Shown here: positions 1 to 8,586 of the stretch, one piece after another | Layout: the number at the start of each line of letters is the position of its first letter | Position numbering within the stretch: the stretch's first letter is position 1 | Source: Wolinella succinogenes DSM 1740 | GTDB taxonomy: Bacteria > Campylobacterota > Campylobacteria > Campylobacterales > Helicobacteraceae | Reading direction: 5' to 3' | Length of the DNA: 64,000 nucleotides | Assembly: GCF_000196135.1 (NCBI RefSeq) | Contig: NC_005090.1 | Location: 1,932,001 to 1,996,000, forward strand | Translations under genes and position numbers: made by a program | Notes under the pieces: model-generated | Databases searched by the model: none | What the model was told of the DNA's origin: nothing | The model's input: only the letters and a program-made list of their open reading frames with translations

Positions 1-49
1 AGAAAACTTAAACGCTGAAAGTGCCTAAAATAGGGGATTTTGTAAGAAA

Positions 50-125
50 TGGTGGCTTGAGGCGGAATCGAACCACCGACACGGAGATTTTCAGTCTCCT
101 GCTCTACCGACTGAGCTATCAAGCC
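50..125 (-). tRNA. tRNA-Phe (GAA)
   Basis: Read on the minus strand this folds as a complete 76-nt cloverleaf. It has a GGCTTGA acceptor strand paired with TCAAGCC, a D arm, an anticodon loop CTGAAAA (anticodon GAA at 90-92), and a T arm with TTCGATT. The 3' CCA is encoded (50-52). It lies downstream of murD on the same strand. A TATAAT -10 element sits about 25 bases upstream at 151-156. Confidence 0.97.
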
Positions 126-138
126 ATTCTAGGGTCAA

Positions 139-168
139 AATGAGACTGCAATTATATACAGTCTCATT
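139..168 (-). terminator. Perfect 10-bp inverted repeat between murD and tRNA-Phe
   Basis: AATGAGACTG at 139-148 and CAGTCTCATT at 159-168 are perfect complements around a 10-base AT-rich loop. On the minus strand the hairpin follows the murD stop codon and runs into TTTTG, so it could terminate the mraY-murD transcript. Its loop contains the TATAAT of the tRNA-Phe promoter, so it could equally be an operator. The T-tract is short, hence moderate confidence in the terminator reading. Confidence 0.5.
151..156 (-). promoter_or_regulatory. -10 element of tRNA-Phe promoter
   Basis: TATAAT reads on the minus strand here, about 25 bases before the mature 5' end of tRNA-Phe. There is no clear -35 hexamer, which is usual for sigma-70 promoters in Campylobacterota. 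The element lies in the loop of the inverted repeat at 139-168. Confidence 0.5.
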
Positions 169-178
169 AAAAACGAGC

Positions 179-1375
179 TTAAAGAAGCGCGTAGCGCTTG
201 AAGGAATCGCCTCTCTCTTTGTAAGAGGAGAATTGATCCAAGCTTGCCGCGGCAGGAGAGAGCAAAGCCACCTCGTTGGCCTTTAGATTCTGGCGTATTG
301 CCTCCACCGCCTTCTCTAATCTCTCGCACACTTTGCAGGCGATTCCTCGCTCTTTGGCGAGTCGCTCGATCTTGAGCGCATTGCTTCCAATCGCATAGAT
401 TTGGAGGCTCCGCCCCTCTAGAAGCTCAAAGAGCGGCGTAAGATCAGCTCCCTTATCATCTCCCCCAAGAATCAGATGGACAAACCGCCCCTCATATCGC
501 TTCACCGCCTCATTGGCCGCATCGACATTAGTCGCCTTGCTATCATCCACCCACAAGCGCCCCAAACCATCGGTAAACTCCTCGATCTTATGCGCCCCAA
601 TCTTGAATTCATTGAGCCTCTCATAGGGAATCTCATCAAAGAGAATCTTATAGACCGCCAGCGCCATCACCGCGTCCATCAAAAAAGGCTCCAAAAAGCC
701 AATCTTCTCTCGCTCCATCCCAAAATAGTCTATCAGCTCCGCCGTATCCTCATAGCCAATGAGCGTCCCGCGAGTAGGCGTGCCCAAAAAGCGCTTGGGT
801 ATGATGGCCACCTCTTTCTCTTTGAGTGCACCTAGAGGCTTGAGCTTCGCCTTGATGTAGGCCTCATAGCTCCCATGCCACGAGATATGGTCTTCGCTGA
901 TGGGCAAGAGGAGGTAGAGGTTGGGCTTGGCCTTTTGGGTGTAGTGGAGCGTGAAAGAGCTGGTCTCTAGCACCCAAATAGGCGCTTTGGGATTGAGTTT
1001 GGCCAGCGGCGTGCCGATGTTCCCGCCACACTCCGAGTCTTTGGGCGCGAGGAGATGCTGGATCATCTCTGTCGTGGTGGTTTTGCCATTGGTTCCGCTG
1101 ATCCAAATACTATAGGGGATTGAATCGGCAAAAAAATCATATTCGCTTTGAAGATGGCGCGCCCTTTGGATGAGGGGGTGATGCGGGGGGATTCCCGGTG
1201 TGGTCACCTCTACATCGCTTGACTCTGGGTCAAAGAGGCGAGGGGGCAAGAGGCGATTCCCCAAAGAATCGACCCCCGATTCCTCAAATGAATCATCATA
1301 AATATCACAAGGAGCAAAACGCTCCGCAATCGCACGATTGGTCTTTCCGTATCCAAAGAGAGAGAGCTTCATCAT
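179..1375 (-). CDS. murD: UDP-N-acetylmuramoyl-L-alanine--D-glutamate ligase MurD
   Basis: Cytoplasmic Mur ligase that adds D-glutamate to UDP-MurNAc-L-Ala using ATP. The 398-residue protein shows the family P-loop GTNGKTTTT at about residues 94-102, a Mur-ligase middle domain, and the C-terminal domain with the WVDDSKATN segment typical of MurD. It is shorter than the E. coli enzyme (about 438), as is common in this phylum. The ATG overlaps the mraY stop codon in an ATGA junction, so the two peptidoglycan-precursor genes are translationally coupled. A second ATG follows immediately (MMK), leaving a one-codon start ambiguity. Recognition is firm from motifs plus context. Confidence 0.96.
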   Translation of the reverse strand: MMKLSLFGYGKTNRAIAERFAPCDIYDDSFEESGVDSLGNRLLPPRLFDPESSDVEVTTPGIPPHHPLIQRARHLQSEYDFFADSIPYSIWISGTNGKTTTTEMIQHLLAPKDSECGGNIGTPLAKLNPKAPIWVLETSSFTLHYTQKAKPNLYLLLPISEDHISWHGSYEAYIKAKLKPLGALKEKEVAIIPKRFLGTPTRGTLIGYEDTAELIDYFGMEREKIGFLEPFLMDAVMALAVYKILFDEIPYERLNEFKIGAHKIEEFTDGLGRLWVDDSKATNVDAANEAVKRYEGRFVHLILGGDDKGADLTPLFELLEGRSLQIYAIGSNALKIERLAKERGIACKVCERLEKAVEAIRQNLKANEVALLSPAAASLDQFSSYKERGDSFKRYALL

Positions 1376-2430
1376 CGCACCTTGAGCGTGAGCAGAGCGA
1401 TGATATTACTCATGAGCGCGATGATCCAGAATCGAACGATGATCTTTGTCTCTGCCCATCCCTTCACCTCAAAATGATGATGAATGGGCGCCATGAGAAA
1501 GATTCGCTTCCCGCGCGTTTTGTAGCTCCCAATCTGCAAGATGACTGAGACCGTCTCAATCACAAAAATCGAGCCAATCAAAAAGAGGAGAAATTCGTTT
1601 TTGGAGATGATCGCCATATAGGCGATAAACCCGCCAATCGAGAGGCTTCCGCTATCCCCCATAAAGAGTTGCGCAGGATGGCAGTTAAACCAAAGGAATC
1701 CGATCAAAGCCCCCACAAGCGCCGCAGAGACGATCACCGCCTCCCCGCTATCGGTGATCTTGGGCCAAAGAAGATAGGAGCTAAGCCCCGCGTGCCCTGC
1801 GATATAGACAAAGACCGAGAGGCTCACTAGCGCATAGACCGAAGGGACGGTCGCCAGTCCATCCAATCCATCGGTGATATTGACCGCGTTGCTCGTGGCC
1901 ACCATCACCAGCGTCCAAAAGAGAATCGCCACGATTCCCATGGAGAGGAGAGGGTTTTTGTTGAAAGGAATATAGAGATCATCCTCCATCCCAAAATAGA
2001 AGAGCGCCGCACTCACGCTCGCTCCCGCCAAGACAAGATAGAGCATCTTGACCCTAGAGCTAAGCCCTGCATTGCTATGATTGAGCACCTTCACCGCATC
2101 ATCTCGTAGCCCGATAAGACCAAAAAGGAGAATCACCGCCAGCCCCGCCAACACATAGAGGTTATTGAGCTTAGCGCAAAGGAGCGAAGCTAGAAGTGTC
2201 GCGCCAATAAAGACCAGACCGCCCATTGTGGGAGTGTTTGCCTTGCCTCGGTGCCCTTGGGGGGCAAACTCTGAAATGGGCTGCGCGGCCTTTTGATTCC
2301 TTGCCCACTGGATGAAGCGCGGCATGAAGAGCAACGCGAGAAAAAAGGCGATGAAAAAAGCCGCCCCCGCCCTAAAGGTAATATATTGGAAAATATTAAT
2401 TCCTGCGTGAGAGTAGAGGTAATACATCAT
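1372..2430 (-). CDS. mraY: Phospho-N-acetylmuramoyl-pentapeptide transferase MraY
   Basis: Integral-membrane enzyme that transfers phospho-MurNAc-pentapeptide to undecaprenyl phosphate to give lipid I. The 352-residue product has about ten hydrophobic segments and the family signatures [19 protein letters not shown] and the histidine cluster HHHFE. I chose the ATG at 2430 because family members begin close to this MMYYLY segment and an AGGA lies about nine bases upstream; the frame stays open 20 codons further to 2490. Its stop overlaps the murD start. Confidence 0.95.
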   Translation of the reverse strand: MMYYLYSHAGINIFQYITFRAGAAFFIAFFLALLFMPRFIQWARNQKAAQPISEFAPQGHRGKANTPTMGGLVFIGATLLASLLCAKLNNLYVLAGLAVILLFGLIGLRDDAVKVLNHSNAGLSSRVKMLYLVLAGASVSAALFYFGMEDDLYIPFNKNPLLSMGIVAILFWTLVMVATSNAVNITDGLDGLATVPSVYALVSLSVFVYIAGHAGLSSYLLWPKITDSGEAVIVSAALVGALIGFLWFNCHPAQLFMGDSGSLSIGGFIAYMAIISKNEFLLFLIGSIFVIETVSVILQIGSYKTRGKRIFLMAPIHHHFEVKGWAETKIIVRFWIIALMSNIIALLTLKVR

Positions 2431-2560
2431 GAGTGGCGATCCTGTTCCTTGCTTGGCCTTTGGGAGGTTGGTGAGAGGAGTTCTAATCAAAACTTTGCTA
2501 GGATTCTAGCCATAACAATCTTGTAGGCGAATAAAAAATAACGAAGGATTCTCCCTATTC

Positions 2561-4039
2561 ATGGCACAAAAAACCCTCCTCATCATCACTGATGGAATCG
2601 GACATAAGCCCTCTTCTCCTCACAATGCTTTCACCCAAGCCAAAAAGCCCACCTACGATTCTCTTTTTGCCTCAGCGCCTCACGCGCTTCTCTCCACGCA
2701 TGGACTAAGCGTAGGGCTCCCCGAGGGGCAGATGGGCAATAGCGAAGTGGGTCATATGTGCATCGGCGCGGGACGGATTCTCTATCAAGATTTGGTCAAA
2801 ATCTCGCTCGCCCTCAAGGATGGCTCTTTGGAGAAGAATCCCACGCTTTTAGGATTCTCTTCTAGGGCGAAGCGCATCCATCTCGCTGGACTAGCCAGCG
2901 ATGGAGGGGTACACTCCCACATGGAGCATCTCTTGGGTCTCGCCCAAATCTTCTCTCGCCTAGGTCATGAGGTGCTCCTCCATCTCATCACCGATGGGCG
3001 CGATGTTTCACCGACTTCTTCAAAGGAGTTTATCGCCCAAGCCTTAGCGCTAGAGAGTGACCTCATCAAGATTGCCACGATTAGCGGACGCTACTACGCG
3101 ATGGATCGAGACAAACGATGGGATCGCATAAAGCGCGCCTTTGGCGTGATCGCTAGGGGCGATTCTCCTACTTCTTTGACCCCCCAAGAATATATCCAAG
3201 CCCAATATCAAGCAGGAATCACCGATGAGTTTATCGAGCCTGCCGCTTTGGGCGGCTATCAGGGCTTTGAGCCAAGCGATGGCTTTGTCTTTGCAAACTT
3301 CCGAAGCGACCGTGCTAGAGAGATTGTGAGTGCCTTAGGAGGCGCCTCTTTTGAAGGCTTTGATCGAGGAGCCTACCAGCCCCCCAAGACCCTCGCGATG
3401 ACCTCTTATGATGATTCCTTTCCTTTCCCGATTCTCTTCCCCAAAGAGAAGGTCGAACCCACTTTAGCCCAAGTCATCTCTGAGGCGGGGCTCTCTCAAC
3501 TCCATGTCGCCGAGACAGAGAAATACGCCCATGTCACCTTCTTTTTCAATGGCGGAATCGAGACTCCATGGGAAAATGAGAGTCGCGTGCTCATCCCAAG
3601 CCCCTCTGTGGCGACCTACGATCTAAAGCCTGAAATGAGCGCCCCTGAGGTCGCCGAAGCGACCCTCTCTGGGATGCGCCAAGGGTATGATTTCATCGTG
3701 GTCAATTTCGCCAATGGTGATATGGTGGGGCATACAGGCAACACCGAGGCGGCGATTAGCGCAGTGGAATCCGTCGATAGAGAGCTGGGGCGTCTCCTAG
3801 AAGAGGCCAAAAAGAGCGGCTACGCCGTGATTCTCACGAGCGATCATGGGAATTGCGAGGAGATGCGAGACGAGAGAGGCTCAATGCTCACCAATCACAC
3901 CGTAGGAGAGGTTTGGTGCTTTATTCTCGCCCAAGGAGTCACAGAGATTCGTGAGGGCGGGCTCAATCAAGTCGCCCCTACGGTGCTCAAAATCATGGGG
4001 CTTCCCACCCCTAAAGAGATGGATTCTCCCCTCTTTTAA
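2561..4039 (+). CDS. gpmI: 2,3-bisphosphoglycerate-independent phosphoglycerate mutase
   Basis: Metal-dependent enzyme interconverting 3- and 2-phosphoglycerate in glycolysis and gluconeogenesis. The 492-residue protein has the alkaline-phosphatase-superfamily layout: metal-binding Asp11 in ITDGIG, the phosphorylated serine (about Ser61) in MGNSEVGH, and the C-terminal metal motif [10 protein letters not shown]. An AAGGA lies upstream of the ATG. Its TAA shares bases with the reverse-strand TAA of der, so the two convergent genes end on one TTAA with no room for an intergenic terminator. Confidence 0.97.
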   Translation: MAQKTLLIITDGIGHKPSSPHNAFTQAKKPTYDSLFASAPHALLSTHGLSVGLPEGQMGNSEVGHMCIGAGRILYQDLVKISLALKDGSLEKNPTLLGFSSRAKRIHLAGLASDGGVHSHMEHLLGLAQIFSRLGHEVLLHLITDGRDVSPTSSKEFIAQALALESDLIKIATISGRYYAMDRDKRWDRIKRAFGVIARGDSPTSLTPQEYIQAQYQAGITDEFIEPAALGGYQGFEPSDGFVFANFRSDRAREIVSALGGASFEGFDRGAYQPPKTLAMTSYDDSFPFPILFPKEKVEPTLAQVISEAGLSQLHVAETEKYAHVTFFFNGGIETPWENESRVLIPSPSVATYDLKPEMSAPEVAEATLSGMRQGYDFIVVNFANGDMVGHTGNTEAAISAVESVDRELGRLLEEAKKSGYAVILTSDHGNCEEMRDERGSMLTNHTVGEVWCFILAQGVTEIREGGLNQVAPTVLKIMGLPTPKEMDSPLF

Positions 4040-5448
4040 TCTTCGCCTAGCGCCTCAATCTCATCTTGGAGCTTTTCGCCGCGCTTTCTAGCGCGGATAA
4101 GGATGGGTGAGCCCTCAAAATCGAATCGATCTCGCAAGAAATTGACCACATAGCGCTTATAACTAAAGTGGAGGGAGTTGGGGCGATTCATCACAAGGGA
4201 GATCTGCGGCGGGCAGACTCCATATTGAGTCGCATAGTAGATGCGAACAATCTTTCCATGGTCGCTGGGGAGAGGGTGACGCGCACTCGCCTCCATGATT
4301 GTTTTGTTGAGGATGGAGGTGGGGATTCGCCTAGAGAAGTTCTCATAGACTTTAAGAATCTTCTCTTTGAGCATATCGATATGTCGGCCATTCTGCGCCG
4401 AAACGGTCACAAGGGGCGCGTGCTCAAGATATTTGAATCGATGGCGCACCTCTTTTTCCACCTCTTTGAACTCGCGGCTACGGATATCCCATTTGTTGAG
4501 CACCACAATAACCCCCAAAGAGAACTTATCCACCAATCCGCCAATCTTCTCATCTAAGTCCGCAAAAGGCAAAGAGCAATCCAGCACCAAAAGCGCTATA
4601 TCGGCTTTTTCCAGCGCCTTTTGGGTGCGATCTAGGGCGTATTTCTCGATTCCCTCGATCTTGCCTCGCCGCCTGATTCCCGCCGTATCGACAAAAAGCA
4701 CCTTCTGCCCCTCTATCTCCATGCTCTCATCCACAGGATCAATCGTCGTCCCTGCCACATCCGAGACCACGGAGCGCTCACTGCCAAGAAGGGCATTGAG
4801 GAGCGAGCTCTTGCCCACATTCACCTTGCCGATGATTCCCACGCGAATCTCGCTTGGCGCCTCCTCTATCTCTTCAATCTCCTCTTCCTCTAGCGAAACA
4901 AGATACTCCTCCAAATCCTCTTCGTCATCTTCGCTCAACACTATCTCTTGGGGCGCTTCAAGTCCTAGCACATCGGCAATCTCTCTCTGTAAAGCGCCCA
5001 CCCCTCGATTGTGCGAGACTGAAATAAAGAGGAGCTTCTCCGCGCCAAACTCCGCAAACTCCCAGCCACGCTCCTTCTCTTTGTCATTGTCAATTTTATT
5101 GACCACCAAAAAGAGGTGTTCATTCTCGCGATGCAGTGCACGAAAAAGGGAGATATCATCATCTTGGGGGCGCATCTTGCCATCCACCATATACAAAACC
5201 ACATCCGCCTCTTTAGCGGCGCGCAGGGCGAGCTCTCGCACCTTGCCAAATAGCCCCGTCTCTTTAAGCTCGATTCCGCCCGTGTCCACGAGCAAAACCT
5301 CATTTCCCTCAATCTCAATCACCTGCTTTTTGATATCGCGAGTCGTGCCCGAAACATCGGAGGTGATGGCGATTCTCTCCTTGGCGAGACGGTTAAAGAG
5401 CGAGCTTTTCCCGACATTGGGTTTTCCGATGATGGCGATGGTTTTCAT
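4036..5448 (-). CDS. der: Ribosome-biogenesis GTPase Der (EngA)
   Basis: Tandem GTPase needed for 50S ribosomal subunit maturation. Two G domains are visible, each with a P-loop (GKPNVGKSS near residues 8-16 and GKVNVGKSS near 207), DTGGIE and DTAGI switch II motifs, and NKID/NKWD specificity motifs. A KH-like C-terminal domain follows. The linker between the G domains is very acidic (runs of Glu and Asp). The length of 470 aa fits the family. The antisense frame over this gene is open and serine-rich but is a composition artefact. Confidence 0.97.
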   Translation of the reverse strand: MKTIAIIGKPNVGKSSLFNRLAKERIAITSDVSGTTRDIKKQVIEIEGNEVLLVDTGGIELKETGLFGKVRELALRAAKEADVVLYMVDGKMRPQDDDISLFRALHRENEHLFLVVNKIDNDKEKERGWEFAEFGAEKLLFISVSHNRGVGALQREIADVLGLEAPQEIVLSEDDEEDLEEYLVSLEEEEIEEIEEAPSEIRVGIIGKVNVGKSSLLNALLGSERSVVSDVAGTTIDPVDESMEIEGQKVLFVDTAGIRRRGKIEGIEKYALDRTQKALEKADIALLVLDCSLPFADLDEKIGGLVDKFSLGVIVVLNKWDIRSREFKEVEKEVRHRFKYLEHAPLVTVSAQNGRHIDMLKEKILKVYENFSRRIPTSILNKTIMEASARHPLPSDHGKIVRIYYATQYGVCPPQISLVMNRPNSLHFSYKRYVVNFLRDRFDFEGSPILIRARKRGEKLQDEIEALGED

Positions 5449-5515
5449 GAAGTGGATGGCTCTCTTTAGATGGTTTTTATCAATTCCCGTATAAGATGGG
5501 AGGAAGTCAAAGCGA

Positions 5516-5524
5516 TGCTAGAAT
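5516..5524 (+). promoter_or_regulatory. Possible extended -10 promoter for the gene at 5561
   Basis: TGCTAGAAT has the extended -10 form (TGn followed by TAGAAT) in the 112-base gap after der, 37 bases ahead of the next plus-strand start. No -35 is evident. Confidence 0.3.
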
Positions 5525-5560
5525 CATATCTAACTTCAACTAAATTTAAAGCAAACCATC

Positions 5561-6103
5561 ATGATCCTACGAACGGTTTGGATTCTCCTAGGAGGGGCTC
5601 TCGCGCTCTTCTGCCAAGAGGATTCGCTCACCACCTTATCCAAGAGCCTCCACAAACCCATCCCCCTAGAGGGGGCAATTCTTCAGGTGCGCGAGGGCGA
5701 AGGATGGCTCTTTTTGGAAGATGAGGGGCTGAGACAATTTGCCAAAGGGAATCTTGAGGGGAGCGAAGAGGAGCGTGACGCCTTTAGAAGCGCGGGACGG
5801 GAGACGCTCATTCAGACTCAGAACGAGGAGATCACCTACTACCATCGCTCACCCAGCCACTCCGCTGGCCTCTCTTTGAGGGCTAAATTCAAGACCTATG
5901 AGCTAACACCCAAAGGGAATCATCTCTATCGCTTCACTGCCTCCTCTTTGCCAAGCACTCTCACAGATTGCTCTTTAGGAATCAGACTTCCCGCCAAAGA
6001 GTGGAATCTCCTGCGCACTCGAGGGGTTTTGATCGACCTTCAAAATCGCCCCCTCTTCTCTTTGCGCCCTTCGCTCTTTTTGGAGTGCCCCTCCTTTGAA
6101 TAG
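5561..6103 (+). CDS. Hypothetical secreted or envelope protein
   Basis: I do not recognise this 180-residue protein. The first about 18 residues are hydrophobic after an Arg and look like a Sec signal peptide (ILLGGALALF); a Cys follows, but the -1 Phe is not a usual lipobox. The rest is mixed polar with no repeats and no further membrane segment, suggesting a small periplasmic protein. The ribosome-binding site is weak. It overlaps the start of the downstream permease by 8 bases, so the pair is probably co-transcribed. No function is assigned. Confidence 0.7.
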   Translation: MILRTVWILLGGALALFCQEDSLTTLSKSLHKPIPLEGAILQVREGEGWLFLEDEGLRQFAKGNLEGSEEERDAFRSAGRETLIQTQNEEITYYHRSPSHSAGLSLRAKFKTYELTPKGNHLYRFTASSLPSTLTDCSLGIRLPAKEWNLLRTRGVLIDLQNRPLFSLRPSLFLECPSFE

Positions 6104-6971
6104 AATCCCCAAGGGCATCCTCTATATCCTGCTCTCTTGCTTTTTCTTCTCCTTGATGGGGGCAATCGTCAAAATCTTGGGTGAGCGCCTAGGAAGTCTT
6201 GAGCTGGTTTTTTTCCGTAATCTTTTTGGAATCTTCATCATTGGCGCCTCCTTGCTTCATCGACCCGCCATAGAGCGTGGCGGTCGAGTGTGGATGCTGA
6301 TTTTTCGCGGTATTTGGGGCTCCACCGCCCTCTTGGCTTACTTCTACAACATCACCCAAATTCCTCTTGCCACCGCCTTCACCCTCACCCAGACCACCCC
6401 TCTTTTCATCGCTCTCTTTTCACTGCTCTTGCTTCACGAATCGGTGAAAAAGGAGGTTTGGCTTGCGATCTTTTTAGGATTTGGCGGGGTTTTGCTCCTC
6501 TACCCGCCCACGCTCCCCAGCTTCTCTCCTCTGATTGGCTTCACGGGGCTTTATAGCGGGCTAGGGGCGGCACTCGCCTATCTCTCCATCTCTGAGCTCA
6601 AAAACCACTACGAAAATCGCACCATCATCCTCTCGCTCACGCTAAGCGGAACGCTGATTCCTTTTGTGCTGCTCTTTTTTGGCGGAGAAGAGGCGGCTTG
6701 GGGTGGATGGGTGATGCCCACCTTGAGGGAGTGGGTCTGGATCAGCGCGCTTGGAATCATCTCCACTTTGGGGCAAATCTTCCTAACTAAGGCCTACGCG
6801 AGTATGCAGCCCTCGATTCTTGGGGCGGTAAGCTATGTGACCATTCTCTTTACAACAGGGTGGGGCTTGCTTTTGGGGGATTCCCTGCCCTCCTTGGTGG
6901 GGGCACTAGGGATGATTCTTATTGCTTTTGGGGGAATTCTAAGCGCCCATCAAGGCGCTAAGCGCTCCTAG
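6096..6971 (+). CDS. EamA/DMT-superfamily permease
   Basis: Inner-membrane transporter of the drug/metabolite superfamily; the substrate cannot be told from sequence. The 291-residue protein has about ten hydrophobic helices in two EamA repeats, with the helix-rich SLMGAIVKILGERLGSLELV start typical of DMT carriers. Translation likely begins at TTG 6096, with GGAG about a dozen bases upstream, inside the end of the preceding gene. It converges on fur with only a few bases between the stops. Confidence 0.88.
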   Translation: MNRIPKGILYILLSCFFFSLMGAIVKILGERLGSLELVFFRNLFGIFIIGASLLHRPAIERGGRVWMLIFRGIWGSTALLAYFYNITQIPLATAFTLTQTTPLFIALFSLLLLHESVKKEVWLAIFLGFGGVLLLYPPTLPSFSPLIGFTGLYSGLGAALAYLSISELKNHYENRTIILSLTLSGTLIPFVLLFFGGEEAAWGGWVMPTLREWVWISALGIISTLGQIFLTKAYASMQPSILGAVSYVTILFTTGWGLLLGDSLPSLVGALGMILIAFGGILSAHQGAKRS

Positions 6972-6975
6972 AAGA

Positions 6976-7434
6976 TTAAAGATTCTGAGCTTTGGCACAC
7001 TCTTTGCAGACAGCAAAGATTCTCATATCATGACTAATGATTTTTGCACCGTGCCCTTTGGCGATCTTCTCTTGAAGCTCCTCCATCTCTTTGCTGTAAA
7101 ACTCAATGATTTTCCCACAATCCACGCAGATGATGTGGTCATGATGGGTGCCTCCAGCGATCTCATATTTTTTGCCGCTCTTATCGATCTCAATAGAGTG
7201 AACAAACCCCTCTTTTTCTAAAAAGCCTAAGATTCGATAGATCGAGGAGATGCTTGCACCACGATAGCTATCTTTAGCGAGCATCAGGATGTCCTCTGGA
7301 CTTAAATGGCCCCCATTCTCATAGAGCACCTTCAAAATGAATTCGCGTTGCTTGGAATTTTTCAGACCATTTTTGCGGATGGAGAGCCTCAATCGGTCGT
7401 AAATAGCGTCCAAGTTCTCTTTTTTCTGTTTCAT
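6976..7434 (-). CDS. fur: Ferric uptake regulator Fur
   Basis: Iron-responsive DNA-binding repressor of the Fur family, 152 aa. It has an N-terminal winged-helix region (KNSKQREFIL, SISSIYRIL) and a metal-binding HHDHIICVDCGKIIEF segment, followed by a second CKEC cysteine pair near the C-terminus. It resembles Helicobacter Fur, including the extended N-terminal helix, more than PerR. The start at 7434 is chosen for the strong AGGGAGG about eight bases upstream; the frame extends 23 codons further without support. The 185-base upstream gap carries likely autoregulatory sites. Confidence 0.94.
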   Translation of the reverse strand: MKQKKENLDAIYDRLRLSIRKNGLKNSKQREFILKVLYENGGHLSPEDILMLAKDSYRGASISSIYRILGFLEKEGFVHSIEIDKSGKKYEIAGGTHHDHIICVDCGKIIEFYSKEMEELQEKIAKGHGAKIISHDMRIFAVCKECAKAQNL

Positions 7435-7462
7435 GAACAGCCTCCCTAGATATTCTTCCCAA

Positions 7463-7481
7463 ATATTATCAAAATTTATCG
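7463..7481 (-). promoter_or_regulatory. Candidate fur promoter and Fur-box-like repeats
   Basis: On the minus strand this reads two GATAA-type repeats (CGATAAATTTTGATAAT), resembling the GATAAT units of a Fur box and overlapping an extended -10 (TGATAATAT) about 25 bases ahead of the fur start. Autoregulation by Fur is well known in Helicobacter; the site itself is my inference. Confidence 0.35.
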
Positions 7482-7540
7482 TTCTCGACAAACAAAATAT
7501 CACATTTTTGTCTTATATTTTATGAGAATGGTTTCTATTA

Positions 7541-7569
7541 TTGACAACTTGCTCTTTTTTGACTATACT
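7541..7569 (+). promoter_or_regulatory. Sigma-70 promoter for the DUF2325 gene
   Basis: TTGACA at 7541-7546 and TATACT at 7564-7569 are separated by exactly 17 bases, a near-consensus sigma-70 promoter and one of the few with a clear -35 in this window. It lies 50 bases before the start at 7620. An imperfect Fur-box-like stretch (7522-7540, ATGAGAATGGTTTCTATTA) abuts the -35, so iron repression is possible. Confidence 0.7.
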
Positions 7570-7619
7570 GCCCTCACTTTTACACCATCCACACAAGATC
7601 ACACCATAGGGGGTATACG

Positions 7620-7940
7620 ATGTCGGTTTTAGTCGTCGGGGGAGATGAGATAACCCCCATCAAAGCGGTCTTAGAAAATCTAGGATGCAAGGATATCACG
7701 CACTGGGATGGTCGCAGAGAGAGCATCAATCGCAAGAACATTCCTCAAAACACCGAATGTCTCGTGCTTTTGACCAATTTTCTCAACCACAACACCATGA
7801 AAAAGTTTCGCGGCGAAGCCAAGAAGCGAAACATTCCCGTGGTCTGCTCCAAGCGTAGCGTGAGCTGCCTCTACTGTGAGTATTGCAAAATTTTCGGCGA
7901 GGCAGCCGCGAAAAACTGCCCCTTGAATTCTTTTGAATAA
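7620..7940 (+). CDS. DUF2325-family small cysteine-rich protein
   Basis: A 106-residue protein that looks like a DUF2325 (HP1192/Rossmann-like) domain: it begins VLVVGGD and continues as alternating beta and alpha segments. Seven cysteines are present, with C83-C86-C89 spaced as CLYCEYC, plus C23, C47, C76 and C100, suggesting metal or redox chemistry. It has a strong GGGGG ribosome-binding site and a near-consensus promoter. It stands divergent from fur and upstream of a flavoprotein, so a link to iron or redox homeostasis is plausible but unproven. Confidence 0.8.
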   Translation: MSVLVVGGDEITPIKAVLENLGCKDITHWDGRRESINRKNIPQNTECLVLLTNFLNHNTMKKFRGEAKKRNIPVVCSKRSVSCLYCEYCKIFGEAAAKNCPLNSFE

Positions 7941-7958
7941 TATTTAAGCTTCTCGTCT

Positions 7959-7964
7959 TATAAT
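7959..7964 (+). promoter_or_regulatory. -10 element for the flavoprotein gene
   Basis: TATAAT lies 22 bases ahead of the start at 7987, with AAAAAAAGGAG between them as ribosome-binding site. No -35 is seen. The gene may therefore be transcribed on its own as well as from the DUF2325 promoter. Confidence 0.45.
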
Positions 7965-7986
7965 CGCTTCAAAAAAAGGAGCCTTT

Positions 7987-8586
7987 ATGTATGACGTAGC
8001 TATCATCGGCGGCGGTCCTGCGGGACTTAGCGCCGCTTTAACCCTCGCCTCCACTCAGGGAGCCAAAGGATGGAATCCTCTCCATATCCTTGTGATTGAC
8101 AATCAAAAATCAGATCTGCTTAAAGCCGAGCTTCACAATGTTCCCTTTCTTCCTAAGGGAATCTCAGGCAAAGAGGCGCTAGAGAAGCTTTCTTCACAGC
8201 TTCTTGGCTACACCAACACCCAACTCACGACAGATGAAGTGGTCAAAATCTCTGGGGAGAAGGGAAGTTTTTGCCTAGAGGGCGCTCACCAAAAATATGA
8301 AGCCAAATATGTGATCATCGCTACAGGAGCGCATGGTTTCTCTCTTCAAGGAACCAAAGCCCAAGCCATCCCTCACACCAAAATGCCGCGCGAGGGGATG
8401 GTGGCACTAGAGCTTCAGGAGCGCAACCTCATCCAAGAGGGAATCTACGCTGCGGGGCTGCTAGCGGGAGAGACGACTATGTTTGCGTGCGCTTCAGGCT
8501 CAGGAGTGGAGAGTGCGTGCGCGATTCTTAGCGATATGCAGGGCAAAGTGACGATCATCCACGATATGCCCGGGTCAAGAGCGTAA
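7987..8586 (+). CDS. Small FAD-dependent oxidoreductase (thioredoxin-reductase-like, lacks NADPH domain)
   Basis: The 199-residue product has the FAD-binding GGGPAGLSAA motif at residues 8-17, the ATG motif IIATGAHG near 112-119, and a C-terminal FAD-contact segment GIYAAGLLAG. It is far shorter than thioredoxin reductase (about 310-320): the central NADPH domain and its CxxC are absent, so it is a single FAD-domain protein of the HI0933/TrxR-like type and not a working TrxR. Its end overlaps the histidine-kinase gene on the other strand by 12 bases. The reductant and the substrate are unknown. Confidence 0.85.
   Translation: MYDVAIIGGGPAGLSAALTLASTQGAKGWNPLHILVIDNQKSDLLKAELHNVPFLPKGISGKEALEKLSSQLLGYTNTQLTTDEVVKISGEKGSFCLEGAHQKYEAKYVIIATGAHGFSLQGTKAQAIPHTKMPREGMVALELQERNLIQEGIYAAGLLAGETTMFACASGSGVESACAILSDMQGKVTIIHDMPGSRA

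Noticed and set aside
4367-5494. Long open frame of about 375 codons on the plus strand, opposite der
   Set aside because: Its product is extremely Ser-rich with no family resemblance. It is the antisense image of the codon pattern of der, which has clear twin G domains.
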